Source: Clusia tigrina (lineage: Eukaryota > Arthropoda > Insecta > Diptera > Clusiidae). From it: a DNA stretch of 64,000 bases. The stretch is taken from contig OV050031.1 of the NCBI GenBank assembly GCA_920105625.2, positions 51,044,205 through 51,108,204 of the forward strand. Direction: 5' to 3'. Made by a program: the position numbers and the translations under genes. Each line of letters begins with the position of its first letter. Positions within the stretch are counted from its first letter, which is position 1. The notes beneath the pieces are model-generated. The model saw only the letters and a list, made by a program, of their open reading frames with translations, made no database searches and was not told where the DNA came from. Below, one piece after another: positions 28,400 through 42,530 of the stretch.

Positions 28400-29758
28400 T
28401 TTTACTGGTGCGTCGTAAAACCTTGAAATTTTATGACAATAAAGTACTATTGTCAATTTCAAATATCGGAATAACGCTACCCTTGAGTAAAAAATAAAAC
28501 ACTGATGTAACTTCAAAGTTCACTAACTTTTATACTGTACGTAATATAACTAAAAAAGTTTGCAATATTTAAATGCTGTAACTTTTTACTGGTGCTTCAT
28601 AAAAACTTGAAATTTTGTGACAATAAATTACTATTGTCAATTTGAGATATCGGTATAACAGTGCTTCCCTTGACTAAAAATCAAACACTGATGCAACTAC
28701 AAAATTCCCTAACTTTTATACTGTGAGTAATATAACTATCAAAGTTTGCAACATTGAAATGCTGTAACTTTTTACTGGGGCGTCATAAGCCCTTGAAATT
28801 TTGTGATAATAATGTTCTATTGTCAGTTTAAAATATCGGTATAACAGTGCTACCTTTGAGTAAAAAATGAAACACTGATGCAACTTCAAAATTCACTTAC
28901 TTTTATACTGTGCGTAATATAACTATCAAAGTTTGCAACATTGAAATGCTGAAACTTTTTACTGGAGCGTCATAAGAACTTGAAATTTTGTGACAGTAAT
29001 GTACTAATGTCAATTTGAGATATCGGTATAACCGTGCTACCCTTGAGTAAAAATGAAACACTGATGAAACTTCAAAATTCACTAACTTTTATACTATGCG
29101 TAATATAACTATCAAATTTTGCAACATTGAAATGCTGTAACTTTTTACTGGTGCGTCATAAGACCTTTAAATTTTTTGACAATAAAGTACTATTTGCAAT
29201 TTTAAATATCGGTATAACCGTGCTACCTTTGAGTAAAAAATGAAACACTGATGCAACTTAAAAATTCACTAACTTTTATACTGTGCGTAATATAACTATC
29301 AAAGTTTGCAACATTGAAATACTGTAACTTTTTACTGGTGCGTCATAAGACCTTTAAATTTTTTGACAATAAAGTACTATTTGCAATTTTAAATATCGGT
29401 ATAACCGTGCTACCTTTGAGTAAAAAATGAAACACTGATGCAACTTAAAAATTCACAAACTTTTATACTGTGCGTAATATAACTATCAAAGTTTGCAAAA
29501 TTGAAATGCTGTAACTTTTTACTGGTGCTTCATAAAAACTTGAAATTTTGTGACAATAAATTACTATTGTCAATTTGAGATATCGGTATAACAGTGCTTC
29601 CCTTGAGTAAAAATCAAACACTGATGCAACTACAAAATTCACTAACTTTTATACTGTGAGTAATATAACTATCAAAGTTTGCAATATTGAAATGCTGTAA
29701 CTTTTTACTGGGGCGTCATAAGACCTTGTAATTTTGTGATAATAATGTTCTATTGTCA
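28400..29758 (+). repeat. Block D lead-in monomers
   Basis: Ordinary full-length monomers of types also seen in Block B: GGGGCGTCATAAGCCC near 28780, ATGCTGAAACTTTTTACTGG near 28950, and TTTGCAATTTTAAATATCGG near 29190 and 29380. They precede the first regular 1303-bp unit. I see nothing else in this stretch. Confidence 0.7.
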
Positions 29759-31130
29759 TTTTAAAATATCGGTATAACAGTGCTACCTTTGAGTAAAAAA
29801 TGAAACACTGATGCAACTTCAAAATTCACTAATTTATATACTGTGCCTAATATAACTATCAAAGTTTGCAACATTGAAATGCTGTAACTTTTTACTGGTG
29901 CTTCATAAAAATTTGAAATTTTGTGACAATAAAGTACTATTGTCAATTTGAGATATCGCCATAACAGTGCTTCCCTTGAGTAAAAAATGAAACACTGATA
30001 CAACTTCAAAGTTCACTAACTTTTATACTGTGCGTAACATAACTATCAAAGTTTGCAATATTGAAATGCTGTAAATTTTTATTGGAGCGTCATAATACCT
30101 TGAAATTTTTTGACACTAAAGTACTATTGTCAATTTAAAATATCGGTATAACAGTGCTACCCTTGAGGAAAAAATGAAACACTGATGCAACTTAAAAATT
30201 CACTAACTTCAATACTGTGCGTAATATAACTATCAAAGTTTGCAACATTGAAATGCAGTAACTTTTTACTGGTGCGTCATAAATCTCAAAATTTTGTGAC
30301 AATAAAATACTATTGTCAATTTGAAATATCGGTAAAACCGTGCTACGCTTGAGTAAAAAATGAAACACTGATGCAACTACAAAATTCAGTAACTTTTATA
30401 CTGTGCGTAACATAACTATCAAAGTTTGCAATATTGAAATGCTGTAACTTTTTACTGGAGCGTCATAATACCTTGAAATTTTTTGACAATAAAGTACTAT
30501 TGTCAATTTCAAATATCGGAATAACGCTACCCTTGAGCAAAAAATAAATTACTGATGTAACTTCAAAGTTCACTAACTTTTATACTGTGCGTAATATAAC
30601 TAAAAAAGTTTGCAATATTGAAAAGCTGTAATTTTTACTGGTGCTTCATAAAAACTTGAAATTTTGTGACAATAAATTACTATTGTCAATTTGAGATATC
30701 GGTATAACAGTGCTTCCCTTGAGTAAACATCAAACACTGATGCAACTACAAAATTCACTAACTTTTATACTGTGAGTAATATAACTATCAAAGTTTGCAA
30801 CATTGAAATGCTGTAACTTTTTACTGGGGCGTCATAATCGCTTGAAATTTTGTGATAATAATGTTCTATTGTCAGTTTAAAATATCGGCATAACAGTGCT
30901 TCCCTTGAGTAAAAAATGAAACACTGATACAACTTCAAAGTTCACTAACTCTTATACTGTGCGTAACATAACTATCAAAGTTTGCAATATTGAAATGCTG
31001 TAACTTTTTACTGGGGCGTCATAAGACCTTGTAATTTTGTGATAATAATGTTCTATTGTCAGTTTAAAATATCGGTATAACAGTGCTACCTTTGAGTAAA
31101 AAATGAAACACTGATGCAACTTCAAAATTC

Positions 31131-31688
31131 ACTAATTTATATACTGTGCCTAATATAACTATCAAAGTTTGCAACATTGAAATGCTGTAACTTTTTACTG
31201 GTGCCTCATAAAAATTTGAAATTTTGTGACAATGAAGTACTATTGTCAATTTGAGATATCGCCATAACAGTGCTTCCCTTGAGTAAAAAATGAAACACTG
31301 ATACAACTTCAAACTTCACTAACTTTTATACTGTGCGTAACATAACTATCAAAGTTTGCAATATTGAAATGCTGTAAATATTTACTGGAGCGTCATAATA
31401 CCTTGAAATTTTTTGACACTAAAGTACTATTGTCAATTTAAAATATCGGTATAACAGTGCTACCCTTGAGGAAAAAATGAAACACTGATGCAACTACAAA
31501 ATTCAGGAACTTTTATACTGTGCGTAACATAACTATCAAAGTTTGCAATATTGAAATGCTGTAACTTTTTACTGGAGCGTCATAATACCTTGAAATTTTT
31601 TGACAATAAAGTACTATTGTCAATTTCAAATATCGGAATAACGCTACCCTTGAGTAAAAAATGAAACACTGATGCAACTTCAAAATTC
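31131..31688 (+). repeat. 558-bp (3-monomer) short unit in Block D
   Basis: The unit is cut down from 7 monomers to 3. Near 31470-31490, CTTGAGGAAAAAATG passes into CAACTACAAAATTCAGG, a monomer that normally comes two places later. Near 31640-31660, GGAATAACGCTACCC passes into ATGAAACACTGATGCAACTTC, jumping back to the unit start. Both joins are inside monomers and keep the phase, as expected for exchange between related but non-allelic monomers. Confidence 0.75.
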
Positions 31689-32924
31689 ACTAATTTATAT
31701 ACTGTGCCTAATATAACTATCAAAGTTTGCAACATTGAAATGCTGTAACTTTTTACTGGTGCTTCATAAAAATTTGAAATTTTGTGACAATAAAGTACTA
31801 TTGTCAATTTGAGATATCGCCATAACAGTGCTTCCCTTGAGTAAAAAATGAAACACTGATACAACTTCAAAGTTCACTAACTTTTATACTGTGCGTAACA
31901 TAACTATCAAAGTTTGCAATATTGAAATGCTGTAAATTTTTACTGGAGCGTCATAATACCTTGAAATTTTTTGACACTAAAGTACTATTGTCAATTTAAA
32001 ATATCGGTATAACAGTGCTACCCTTGAGGAAAAAATGAAACACTGATGCAACTTAAAAATTCACTAACTTCAATACTGTGCGTAATATAACTATCAAAGT
32101 TTGCAACATTGAAATGCAGTAACTTTTTACTGGTGCGTCATAAATCTCAAAATTTTGTGACAATAAAATACTATTGTCAATTTGAAATATCGGTAAAACT
32201 GTGCTACGCTTGAGTAAAAAATGAAACACTGATGCAACTACAAAATTCAGTAACTTTTATACTGTGCGTAACATAACTATCAAAGTTTGCAATATTGAAA
32301 TGCTGTAACTTTTTACTGGAGCGTCATAATACCTTGAAATTTTTTGACAATAAAGTACTATTGTCAATTTCAAATATCGGAATAACGCTACCCTTGAGTA
32401 AAAAATAAATTACTGATGTAACTTCAAAGTTCACTAACTTTTATACTGTGCGTAATATAACTAAAAAAGTTTGCAATATTGAAATGCTGTAATTTTTACT
32501 GGTGCTTCATAAAAACTTGAAATTTTGTGACAATAAATTACTATTGTCAATTTGAGATATCGGTATAACAGTGCTTCCCTTGAGTAAAAATCAAACACTG
32601 ATGCAACTACAAAATTCACTAACTTTTATACTGTGAGTAATACACCTATCAAAGTTTGCAACATTGAAATGCTGTAACTTTTTACTGGGGCGTCATAATC
32701 GCTTGAAATTTTGTGATAATAATGTTTTATTGTCAGTTTCAAATATTGGCATAACAGTGCTTCCCTTCAGTAAAAAATGAAACACTGATACAACTTCAAA
32801 GTTCACTAACTTTTATACTGTGCGTAACATAACTATCAAAGTTTGCAATATTGAAATGCTGTAACTTTTTACTGGGGCGTCATAAGACCTTGTAATTTTG
32901 TGATAATAATGTTCTATTGTCAGT

Positions 32925-35900
32925 TTAAAATATCGGTATAACAGTGCTACCTTTGAGTAAAAAATGAAACTCTGATGCAACTTCAAAATTCACTAATTTA
33001 TATACTGTGCCTAATATAACTATCAAAGTTTGCAACATTGAAATGCTGTAACTTTTTACTGGTGCTTCATAAAAATTTGAAATTTTGTGACAATAAAGTA
33101 CTATTGTCAATTTGAGATATCGCCATAACAGTGCTTCCCTTGAGTAAAAAATGAAACATTGATACAACTTCAAACTTCACTAACTTTTATACTGTGCGTA
33201 ACATAACTATCAAAGTTTGCAATATTGAAATGCTGTAAATTTTTACTGGAGCGTCATAATACCTTGAAATTTTTTGACACTAAAGTACTATTGTCAATTT
33301 AAAATATCGGTATAACAGTGCTACCCTTGAGGAAAAAATGAAACACTGATGCAACTTAAAAATTCACTAACTTCAATACTGTGCGTAATATAACTATCAA
33401 AGTTTGCAACATTGAAATGCAGTAACTTTTTACTGGTGCGTCATAAATCTCAAAATTTTGTGACAATAAAATACTATTGTCAATTTGAAATATCGGTAAA
33501 ACCGTGCTACGCTTGAGTAAAAAATGAAACACTGATGCAACTACAAAATTCAGTTACTTTTATACTGTGCGTAACATAACTATCAAAGTTTGCAATATTG
33601 AAATGCTGTAACTTTTTACTGGAGCGTCATAATACCTTGAAATTTTTTGACAATAAAGTACTATTGTCAATTTCAAATATCGGAATAACGCTACCCTTGA
33701 GTAAAAAATAAAACACTGATGTAACTTCAAAGTTCACTAACTTTTATACTGTGCGTAATATAACTAAAAAAGTTTGCAATATTGAAATGCTGTAATTTTT
33801 ACTGGTGCTTCATAAAAACTTGAAATTTTGTGACAATAAATTACTATTGTCAATTTGAGATATCGGTATAACAGTGCTTCCTTTGAGTAAAAATCAAACA
33901 CTGATGCAACTACAAAATTCACTAACTTTTATACTGTGAGTAATATAACTATCAATGTTTGCAACATTGAAATGCTGTAACTTTTTACTGGGGCGTCATA
34001 ATCGCTTGAAATTTTGTGATAATAATGTTCTATTGTCAGTTTAAAATATCGGCATAACAGTGCTTCCCTTGAGTAAAAAATGAAACACTGATACAACTTC
34101 AAAGTTCACTAACTTTTATACTGTGCGTAACATAACTATCAAAGTTTGCAATATTGAAATGCTGTAACTTCTTACTGGAGCGTCATAATACCTTGAAATT
34201 TTTTGACAATAAATTACTATTGTCAATTTAAAATATCGGTATAACAGTGCTACCTTTGAGTAAAAAATGAAACACTGATGCAACTTAAAAATTCACTAAC
34301 TTTTATACTGCGCGTAATATAACTATCAAAGTTTGCAACATTGAAATGCTGTAACTTTTTACTGGTGCTTCATAAAAACTTGAAATTTTGTGACAATAAA
34401 TTACTATTGTCAATTTGAGATATCGGTATAACAGTGCTTCCCTTGAGTAAAAATCAAACACTGATGCAACTACAAAATTCACTAACTTTTATACTGTGAG
34501 TAATATAACTATCAAAGTTTGCAACATTGAAATGCTGTAACTTTTTACTAGGGCGTCATAAGACCTTGTAATTTTGTGATAATAATGTTCTATTGTCAGT
34601 TTAAAATATCGGTATAACAGTGCTACCTTTGAGTAAAAAATGAAACACTGATGCAACTTCAAAATTCACTAATTTATATACTGTGCCTAATATAACTATC
34701 AAAGTTTGCAACATTGAAATGCTGTAACTTTTTACTGGTGCTTCATAAAAATTTGAAATTTTGTGATAATAAAGTACTATTGTCAATTTGAGATATCGCC
34801 ATAACAGTGCTTCCCTTGAGTAAAAAATGAAACACTGATACAACTTCAAAGTTCACTAACTTTTATACTGTGCGTAACATAACTATCAAAGTTTGCAATA
34901 TTGAAATGCTGTAAATTTTTACTGGAGCGTCATAATACCTTGAAATTTTTTGACACTAAAGTACTATTGTCAATTTAAAATATCGGTATAACAGTGCTAC
35001 CCTTGAGGAAAAAATGAAACACTGATGCAACTTAAAAATTCACTAACTTCAATACTGTGCGTAATATAACTATCAAAGTTTGCAACATTGAAATGCAGTA
35101 ACTTTTTACTGGTGCGTCATAAATCTCAAAATTTTGTGACAATAAAATACTATTGTCAATTTGAAATATCGGTAAAACTGTGCTACGCTTGAGTAAAAAA
35201 TGAAACACTGATGCAACTACAAAATTCAGTAACTTTTATACTGTGCGTAACATAACTATCAAAGTTTGCAATATTGAAATGCTGTAACTTTTTACTGGAG
35301 CGTCATAATACCTTGAAATTTTTTGACAATAAAGTACTATTGTCAATTTCAAATATCGGAATAACGCTACCCTTGAGTAAAAAATAAATTACTGATGTAA
35401 CTTCAAAGTTCACTAACTTTTATACTGTGCGTAATATAACTAAAAAAGTTTGCAATATTGAAATGCTGTAATTTTTACTGGTGCTTCATAAAAACTTGAA
35501 ATTTTGTGACAATAAATTACTATTGTCAATTTGAGATATCGGTATAACAGTGCTTCCCTTGAGTAAAAATCAAACACTGATGCAACTACAAAATTCACTA
35601 ACTTTTATACTGTGAGTAATACACCTATCAAAGTTTGCAACATTGAAATGCTGTAACTTTTTACTGGGGCGTCATAATCGCTTGAAATTTTGTGATAATA
35701 ATGTTTTATTGTCAGTTTAAAATATCGGCATAACAGTGCTTCCCTTGAGTAAAAAATGAAACACTGATACAACTTCAAAGTTCACTAACTTTTATACTGT
35801 GCGTAACATAACTATCAAAGTTTGCAATATTGAAATGCTGTAACTTTTTACTGGGGCGTCATAAGACCTTGTAATTTTGTGATAATAATGTTCTATTGTC

Positions 35901-37206
35901 AGTTTAAAATATCGGCATAACAGTGCTACCTTTGAGTAAAAAATGAAACTCTGATGCAACTTCAAAATTCACTAATTTATATACTGTGCCTAATATAACT
36001 ATCAAAGTTTGCAACATTGAAATGCTGTAACTTTTTACTGGTGCTTCATAAAAATTTGAAATTTTGTGACAATAAAGTACTATTGTCAATTTGAGATATC
36101 GCCATAACAGTGCTTCCCTTGAGTAAAAAATGAAACATTGATACAACTTCAAACTTCACTAACTTTTATACTGTGCGTAACATAACTATCAAAGTTTGCA
36201 ATATTGAAATGCTGTAAATTTTTACTGGAGCGTCATAATACCTTGAAATTTTTTGACACTAAAGTACTATTGTCAATTTAAAATATCGGTATAACAGTGC
36301 TACCCTTGAGGAAAAAATGAAACACTGATGCAACTTAAAAATTCACTAACTTCAATACTGTGCGTAATATAACTATCAAAGTTTGCAACATTGAAATGCA
36401 GTAACTTTTTACTGGTGCGTCATAAATCTCAAAATTTTGTGACAATAAAATACTATTGTCAATTTGAAATATCGGTAAAACTGTGCTACGCTTGAGTAAA
36501 AAATGAAACACTGATGCAACTACAAAATTCAGTAACTTTTATACTGTGCGTAACATAACTATCAAAGTTTGCAATATTGAAATGCTGTAACTTTTTACTG
36601 GAGCGTCATAATACCTTGAAATTTTTTGACAATAAAGTACTATTGTCAATTTCAAATATCGGAATAACGCTACCCTTGAGTAAAAAATAAATTACTGATG
36701 TAACTTCAAAGTTCACTAACTTTTATACTGTGCGTAATATAACTAAAAAAGTTTGCAATATTGAAATGCTGTAATTTTTACTGGTGCTTCATAAAAACTT
36801 GAAATTTTGTGACAATAAATTACTATTGTCAATTTGAGATATCGGTATAACAGTGCTTCCCTTGAGTAAAAATCAAACACTGATGCAACTACAAAATTCA
36901 CTAACTTTTATACTGTGAGTAATACACCTATCAAAGTTTGCAATATTGAAATGCTGTAACTTTTTACTGGGGCGTCATAATCGCTTGAAATTTTGTGATA
37001 ATAATGTTTTATTGTCAGTTTAAAATATCGGCATAACAGTGCTTCCCTTGAGTAAAAAATGAAACACTGATACAACTTCAAAGTTCACTAACTTTTATAC
37101 TGTGCGTAACATAACTATCAAAGTTTGCAATATTGAAATGCTGTAACTTTTTACTGGGGCGTCATAAGACCTTGTAATTTTGTGATAATAATGTTCTATT
37201 GTCAGT
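32925..37206 (+). repeat. 4282-bp superunit in Block D (23 monomers)
   Basis: Three successive units of 1676, 1303 and 1303 bp make up 4282 bp, and the next unit begins the series again. Marks special to the first unit recur exactly 4282 bp on: CGCGTAATAT at 34311 and 38593. CTTCCTTTGAGTAAAAATC in place of CTTCCCTTGAG also appears in both, near 33878 and 38160. The 1303-bp HOR is therefore itself part of a longer repeated module. Confidence 0.75.
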
Positions 37207-38610
37207 TTAAAATATCGGTATAACAGTGCTACCTTTGAGTAAAAAATGAAACTCTGATGCAACTTCAAAATTCACTAATTTATATACTGTGCCTAATATA
37301 ACTATCAAAGTTTGCAACATTGAAATGCTGTAACTTTTTACTGGTGCTTCATAAAAATTTGAAATTTTGTGACAATAAAGTACTATTGTCATTTTGAGAT
37401 ATCGCCATAACAGTGCTTCCCTTGAGTAAAAAATGAAACATTGATACAACTTCAAACTTCACTAACTTTTATACTGTGCGTAACATAACTATCAAAGTTT
37501 GCAATATTGAAATGCTGTAAATTTTTACTGGAGCGTCATAATACCTTGAAATTTTTTGACACTAAAGTACTATTGTCAATTTAAAATATCGGTATAACAG
37601 TGCTACCCTTGAGGAAAAAATGAAACACTGATGCAACTTAAAAATTCACTAACTTCAATACTGTGCGTAATATAACTATCAAAGTTTGCAACATTGAAAT
37701 GCAGTAACTTTTTACTGGTGCGTCATAAATCTCAAAATTTTGTGACAATAAAATACTATTGTCAATTTGAAATATCGGTAAAACCGTGCTACGCTTGAGT
37801 AAAAAATGAAACACTGATGCAACTACAAAATTCAGTAACTTTTATACTGTGCGTAACATAACTATCAAAGTTTGCAATATTGAAATGCTGTAACTTTTTA
37901 CTGGAGCGTCATAATACCTTGAAATTTTTTGACAATAAAGTACTATTGTCAATTTCAAATATCGGAATAACGCTACCCTTGAGTAAAAAATAAAACACTG
38001 ATGTAACTTCAAAGTTCACTAACTTTTATACTGTGCGTAATATAACTAAAAAAGTTTGCAATATTGAGATGCTGTAATTTTTACTGGTGCTTCATAAAAA
38101 CTTGAAATTTTGTGACAATAAATTACTATTGTCAATTTGAGATATCGGTATAACAGTGCTTCCTTTGAGTAAAAATCAAACACTGATGCAACTACAAAAT
38201 TCACTAACTTTTATACTGTGAGTAATATAACTATCAAAGTTTGCAACATTGAAATGCTGTAACTTTTTACTGGGGCGTCATAATCGCTTGAAATTTTGTG
38301 ATAATAATGTTCTATTGTCAGTTTAAAATATCGGCATAACAGTGCTTCCCTTGAGTAAAAAATGAAACACTGATACAACTTCAAAGTTCACTAACTTTTA
38401 TACTGTGCGTAACATAACTATCAAAGTTTGCAATATTGAAATGCTGTAACTTTTTACTGGAGCGTCATAATACCTTGAAATTTTTTGACAATAAATTACT
38501 ATTGTCAATTTAAAATATCGGTATAACAGTGCTACCTTTGAGTAAAAAATGAAACACTGATGCAACTTAAAAATTCACTAACTTTTATACTGCGCGTAAT
38601 ATACCTATCA
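37207..38610 (+). repeat. Start of second 4282-bp superunit (partial)
   Basis: Follows the 9-monomer unit at 32925-34330 as far as about 38610, then departs into Block E with GGAGCGTTATAAGAACTTG. It marks the right end of the homogeneous region. Confidence 0.7.
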
Positions 38611-41600
38611 AAGTTTGCAACATTCAAATGCTGTAACTTTTTACTGGAGCGTTATAAGAACTTGAAATTTTGTGACCGTAATGTACTATTGTCAATTTGA
38701 GATATCGTTATAACAGTGCTACCCCTGAGTAAAAATGAAACAATGATGAAACTTCAAAGCTCACTAACTTTTATACTGTACGTAATATAACTATCAAAGT
38801 TTGAAACATTGAAAAGCTGTAACTTTTTACTGGTGCGTCATAATACCTCGAAATTTTGTGACAATAAAATACTATTGTGAATTTGAAATATCGGTAAAAC
38901 AGTGCTACCCTTGATTAAAAATCAAACACTGATGAAACTACCAAATTCACTAACTTTTATACAGTGAGTAATATAACTATCAAAGTTTGCAACATTGAAA
39001 TGCTGTAACTTTTTACTGGAGCGTCATAAGACCTTGAAATTTTGTGACAATATTGTACTATTGTCCATTTGAGATATCGGTATAACAGTGCTACCCTTGA
39101 GTAAAAATGAAACACTGATGAAACTTCAAAATTCACTAACTTTTATACTGTGCGAAATATAACTATCAAAGTTTGCAATATTGAAATGCTGTAACTTTTT
39201 ACTGGTGCGTTGTAAGACCGTAAAATTTTGTGACAATAATGTACTATTGTCAATTCGAGATATCGGTATAACAGTGCTACCCTTGGGTAAAAATGAAACA
39301 CTGATGAAACTTCAAAATTCACTAACTTTTATAGTGTGCGTAATATAATTATCAGAGTTTGCAACATTGAAATACTGTAACTTTTTGCTGGAGTGTCTTA
39401 AAACCTTGAAATTTCGTGACAATAATGTACTATTGTCAATTTGAAATATCGCTATAACAGTGCTACCTTTCAGTAAAAAATGAAACACTGATGCAACTTC
39501 AAAATTCACTAAATTTTATACTGTGCGTAATATAACTATCAAAATTTGCAACATTGAATTGCTGTAACTTTTTACTGGAGCGTCATAAGACCTTGGAACT
39601 TTGTGACAATAAAGCACTATTATCAATTTGAAATATCGGTATAATAAAGCTACCCTTGAGTAAAAAATGAAACACTGATGCAACTTCAAAGCTCACTTAC
39701 TTTTATTCTGTGCGTAATATAACTATCAACGTTTGCAACATTAAAATGCTGTAAGTTTTTATTGGTGCGTCATATGACCTTGAAATTTTATGACAATAAA
39801 GTACTATTGTTAATTTCAAATATCGGAATAACAGTGCTACCCTTGAGTAAAAAATAAAACACTGATGTAACTTCAAAGTTCACTAACTTTTATACTGTGC
39901 GTAATATAACTAAAAAAGTTTGCAACATTGAAATGCTGTAACTTTTTACTGTTGCCTCATAAAAACTTGAAATTTTGTAACAATAAAGTACTATTGTCAA
40001 TTTGAGATATCGGTGTAACAGTGCTTCCCTTGAGTAAAAAATGAAACACTGATACAACTTCAAAGTTCACTAACTTTTATACTGTGCGTAACATAACTAT
40101 CAAAGTTTGCAATATTGAAATGCTGTAACTTTTTACTGAAGCGTCATAATACCTTGAAATTTTTTGACAATAAAGTACTATTGTCAATTTAAAATATCGG
40201 TATAACAGTGCTACCCTTGAGTAAAAAATGAAACACTGATGCAACTTCAAAATTCACTAACTTTTATACTGTGCGTAATATAACTATCAAAGTTTGCAAC
40301 ATTCAAATGCTGTAACTTTTTACTGGAGCGTCATAATACCTCGAAATTTTGTGACAATAAAATACTATTGTGAATTTGAAATATCGGTAAAACAGTGCTA
40401 CCCTTGAGTAAAAATCAAACACTGATGCAACTACCAAATTCACTAACTTTTATACTGTGAGTAATATAACTATCAAAGTTTGCAACATTGAAATTCTGTA
40501 ACTTTTTACTGGAGTGTCTTAAAACCTTGAAATTTCGTGACAATAATGTACTATTGTCAATTTGAAATGTCGCTATAGCAGTGCTACCTTTCAGTAAAAA
40601 ATGAAACACTGATGCAACTTCAAAATTCACTAAATTTTATACTGTGCGTAATATAACTATCAAAGTTTGCAACATTGAAATGCTGTAACTTTTTACTGGT
40701 GCGTTGTAAGACCTTAAAATTTTGTGACAATAATGTACTATTGTCAATTCGAGATATCGGTATAACAGTGCTACCCTTGAGTAAAAAATGAAACTCTGAT
40801 GAAACTTAAAAATTCACTAACTTTTATACTGTGCGTAATATAACTTTCAAAGTTTGCAATATTGAAATGCTGTAACTTTTTACTGGTACGTCATAAAACC
40901 TCGAAATTTTGTGACAATAAAATACTATTGTCAATTTGAAATTTCGGTAAAACAGTGCTACCCTTGAGTAAAAATCAAACACTGATGCAACTACAAAATT
41001 CACTAACTTTTATACTGTGAGTAATATAATAAAGTTTGCAACATTGAAATGCTGTAACTTTTTACTGGAGCGTCATAAGACCTTGAAATTTTGTGACAAT
41101 ATTGTACTATTGTCAATTTGAGATATCGGTGTAACAGTGCTACCCTTGAGTAAAAATGAAACCCTGATGCAACTTCAAAATTCACTAAATTTTATACTGT
41201 GCGTAATATAACTATCAAAGTTTGCAACATTGAATTGCTGTAACTTTTTACTGTAGCGTCATAAGACCTTTAAATTTTGTGACAATAATGTACTATTGTC
41301 AATTTGAGATATCGGTATAACAGTGCTACCCTTGAGTAAAAAATGAAACACTGATGAAACTTCAAAATTCACTAACTTATATATTGTGCGTAACATAACT
41401 TTCAAATTTTGCAACATTGAAATGCTGTAATTTTTTACTGGAGCGTCATAAGACCTTCAAAATTTTGTGACAATAAAGTACTATTGTCAATTTAAGATAT
41501 CGGTATAACAGTGCTTCCCTTGAGTAAAAAATTAAACACTGATGCAACTTATTATTTCACTAACTTCTATACTGTGCGTAATATAACTTTCAAAGTTTGC

Positions 41601-42530
41601 AACAATGAAATGCTGTAACTTTTTACTGGTGCGTCATAAAACCTCGAAATTTTGTGACAATAAAATTCTATTGTCTATTTGAAATATCGGTAAAACAGTG
41701 CTACCATTGAGTAAAAATCAAACACTGATGCAACTACAAAATTCACTAACTTTTATTCTGTGAGTAATATAACTATCAAAGTTTGCAACATTGAACTGCT
41801 GTAACTTTTTACTGGTGCGTCATAAATCTCGAAATTTTGTGACAATAAAATACTATTGTCAATTTGAAATATCGGTAAAACCGTGCTACCCTTGAGTAAA
41901 AAATGAAACACTGATGCAACTACAAAATTCAGTAACTTTTATACTGTGCGTAATATAACTATCAAAGTTTGCAACATTGAAATGCTGTCATTTTTTACTG
42001 GTACGTCATAAATCTCGAAATTTTGTGACAATAAAATACTATTGTCAATTTGAAATATCGGTAAAACAGTGCTACCCTTGAGTAAAAAATGAGACACTGA
42101 TGCAACTGCAAAATTCAGTAACTTTTATACTGTGCGTAATATAACTATCAAAGTTTGCAACATTGAAATGCTATAACTTTTTACTGGTGCGTCATAAGAC
42201 CTTGAAATTTTGCGACAATAAAGAACTACTATCAATTTAAAATATCGGTATAACAGTGCTACCCTTGAGTAAAAAATGAAACACTAATGCAACTTAAAAA
42301 TTCACTAACTTCTATACTGTGCGTAATATAACTATCAAAGTTTGCAACATTGAAATGCTGTAACTTTTTACTGTTGCGTCATAAGACTTTTAAATTTTGT
42401 AACAATAATGAACTATTGTCAATTTGAGATATCGGTATAACAGTGCTACCCTTGAGTAAAAAATGAAACACTGATGAAACTTCAAAATTCACTAACTTTT
42501 ATACTGTGCGTAATATAACTTTCAAATTTT
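38610..42530 (+). repeat. Block E: mixed monomers, with Block C-type series
   Basis: From about 39.3 to 40.4 kb the Block C series returns in the same order: CAGAGTTTGC near 39353, ATTGAATTGCTG, ATATGACC at 39772, and GTTGCCTCATAAAAAC near 39950. A small loss, TATAATAAAGTTTGC near 41025, shortens one monomer. From about 41.26 kb the monomers resemble those starting 1119-1120 bp later: TTCAAATTTTGCAAC near 41401 and 42521, and GCTGTCATTTTTTACTGG near 41985 and 43104. That is a 6-monomer offset duplication reaching into Block F. Confidence 0.7.

Larger units (their letters stand above)
17160..28400 (+). repeat. Block C: repeated units marked by CAGAG and ATATGACC monomers
   Basis: A recurring series contains TATAATTATCAGAGTTTGC, then ATTGAATTGCTG, then GTAAGTTTTTATTGG with ATATGACC, then ACTGTTGCCTCATAAAAAC. 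ATATGACC falls at 17972, 20546, 22413 and 23772, spacings of 2574, 1867 and 1359, which reflect whole-monomer differences and one odd monomer. A further copy near 26.88-27.2 kb lacks the ATATGACC and GTTGCCTC monomers. A 3-monomer duplication spaced 541 bp (junctions at 18935 and 19476) lies inside. The right edge is approximate; a divergent monomer sits at about 28230-28320. Confidence 0.72.
29759..38610 (+). repeat. Block D: regular 1303-bp (7-monomer) higher-order repeat
   Basis: The marker ACTAATTTAT occurs at 29828, 31131, 31689, 32992, 34668, 35971 and 37274. The spacings are 1303, 558, 1303, 1676, 1303 and 1303 bp, which equal 7, 3, 7, 9, 7 and 7 monomers. Adjacent units differ at only a few positions in the stretches compared, for example GAAACACTG versus GAAACTCTG. 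Each full unit carries the same monomer order, including CTTGAGGAAAAAATG, GTGCTACGCTTGAG, GGAATAACGCTACC and GGGGCGTCATAATCGC. This is the most homogeneous part of the window. Confidence 0.85.
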
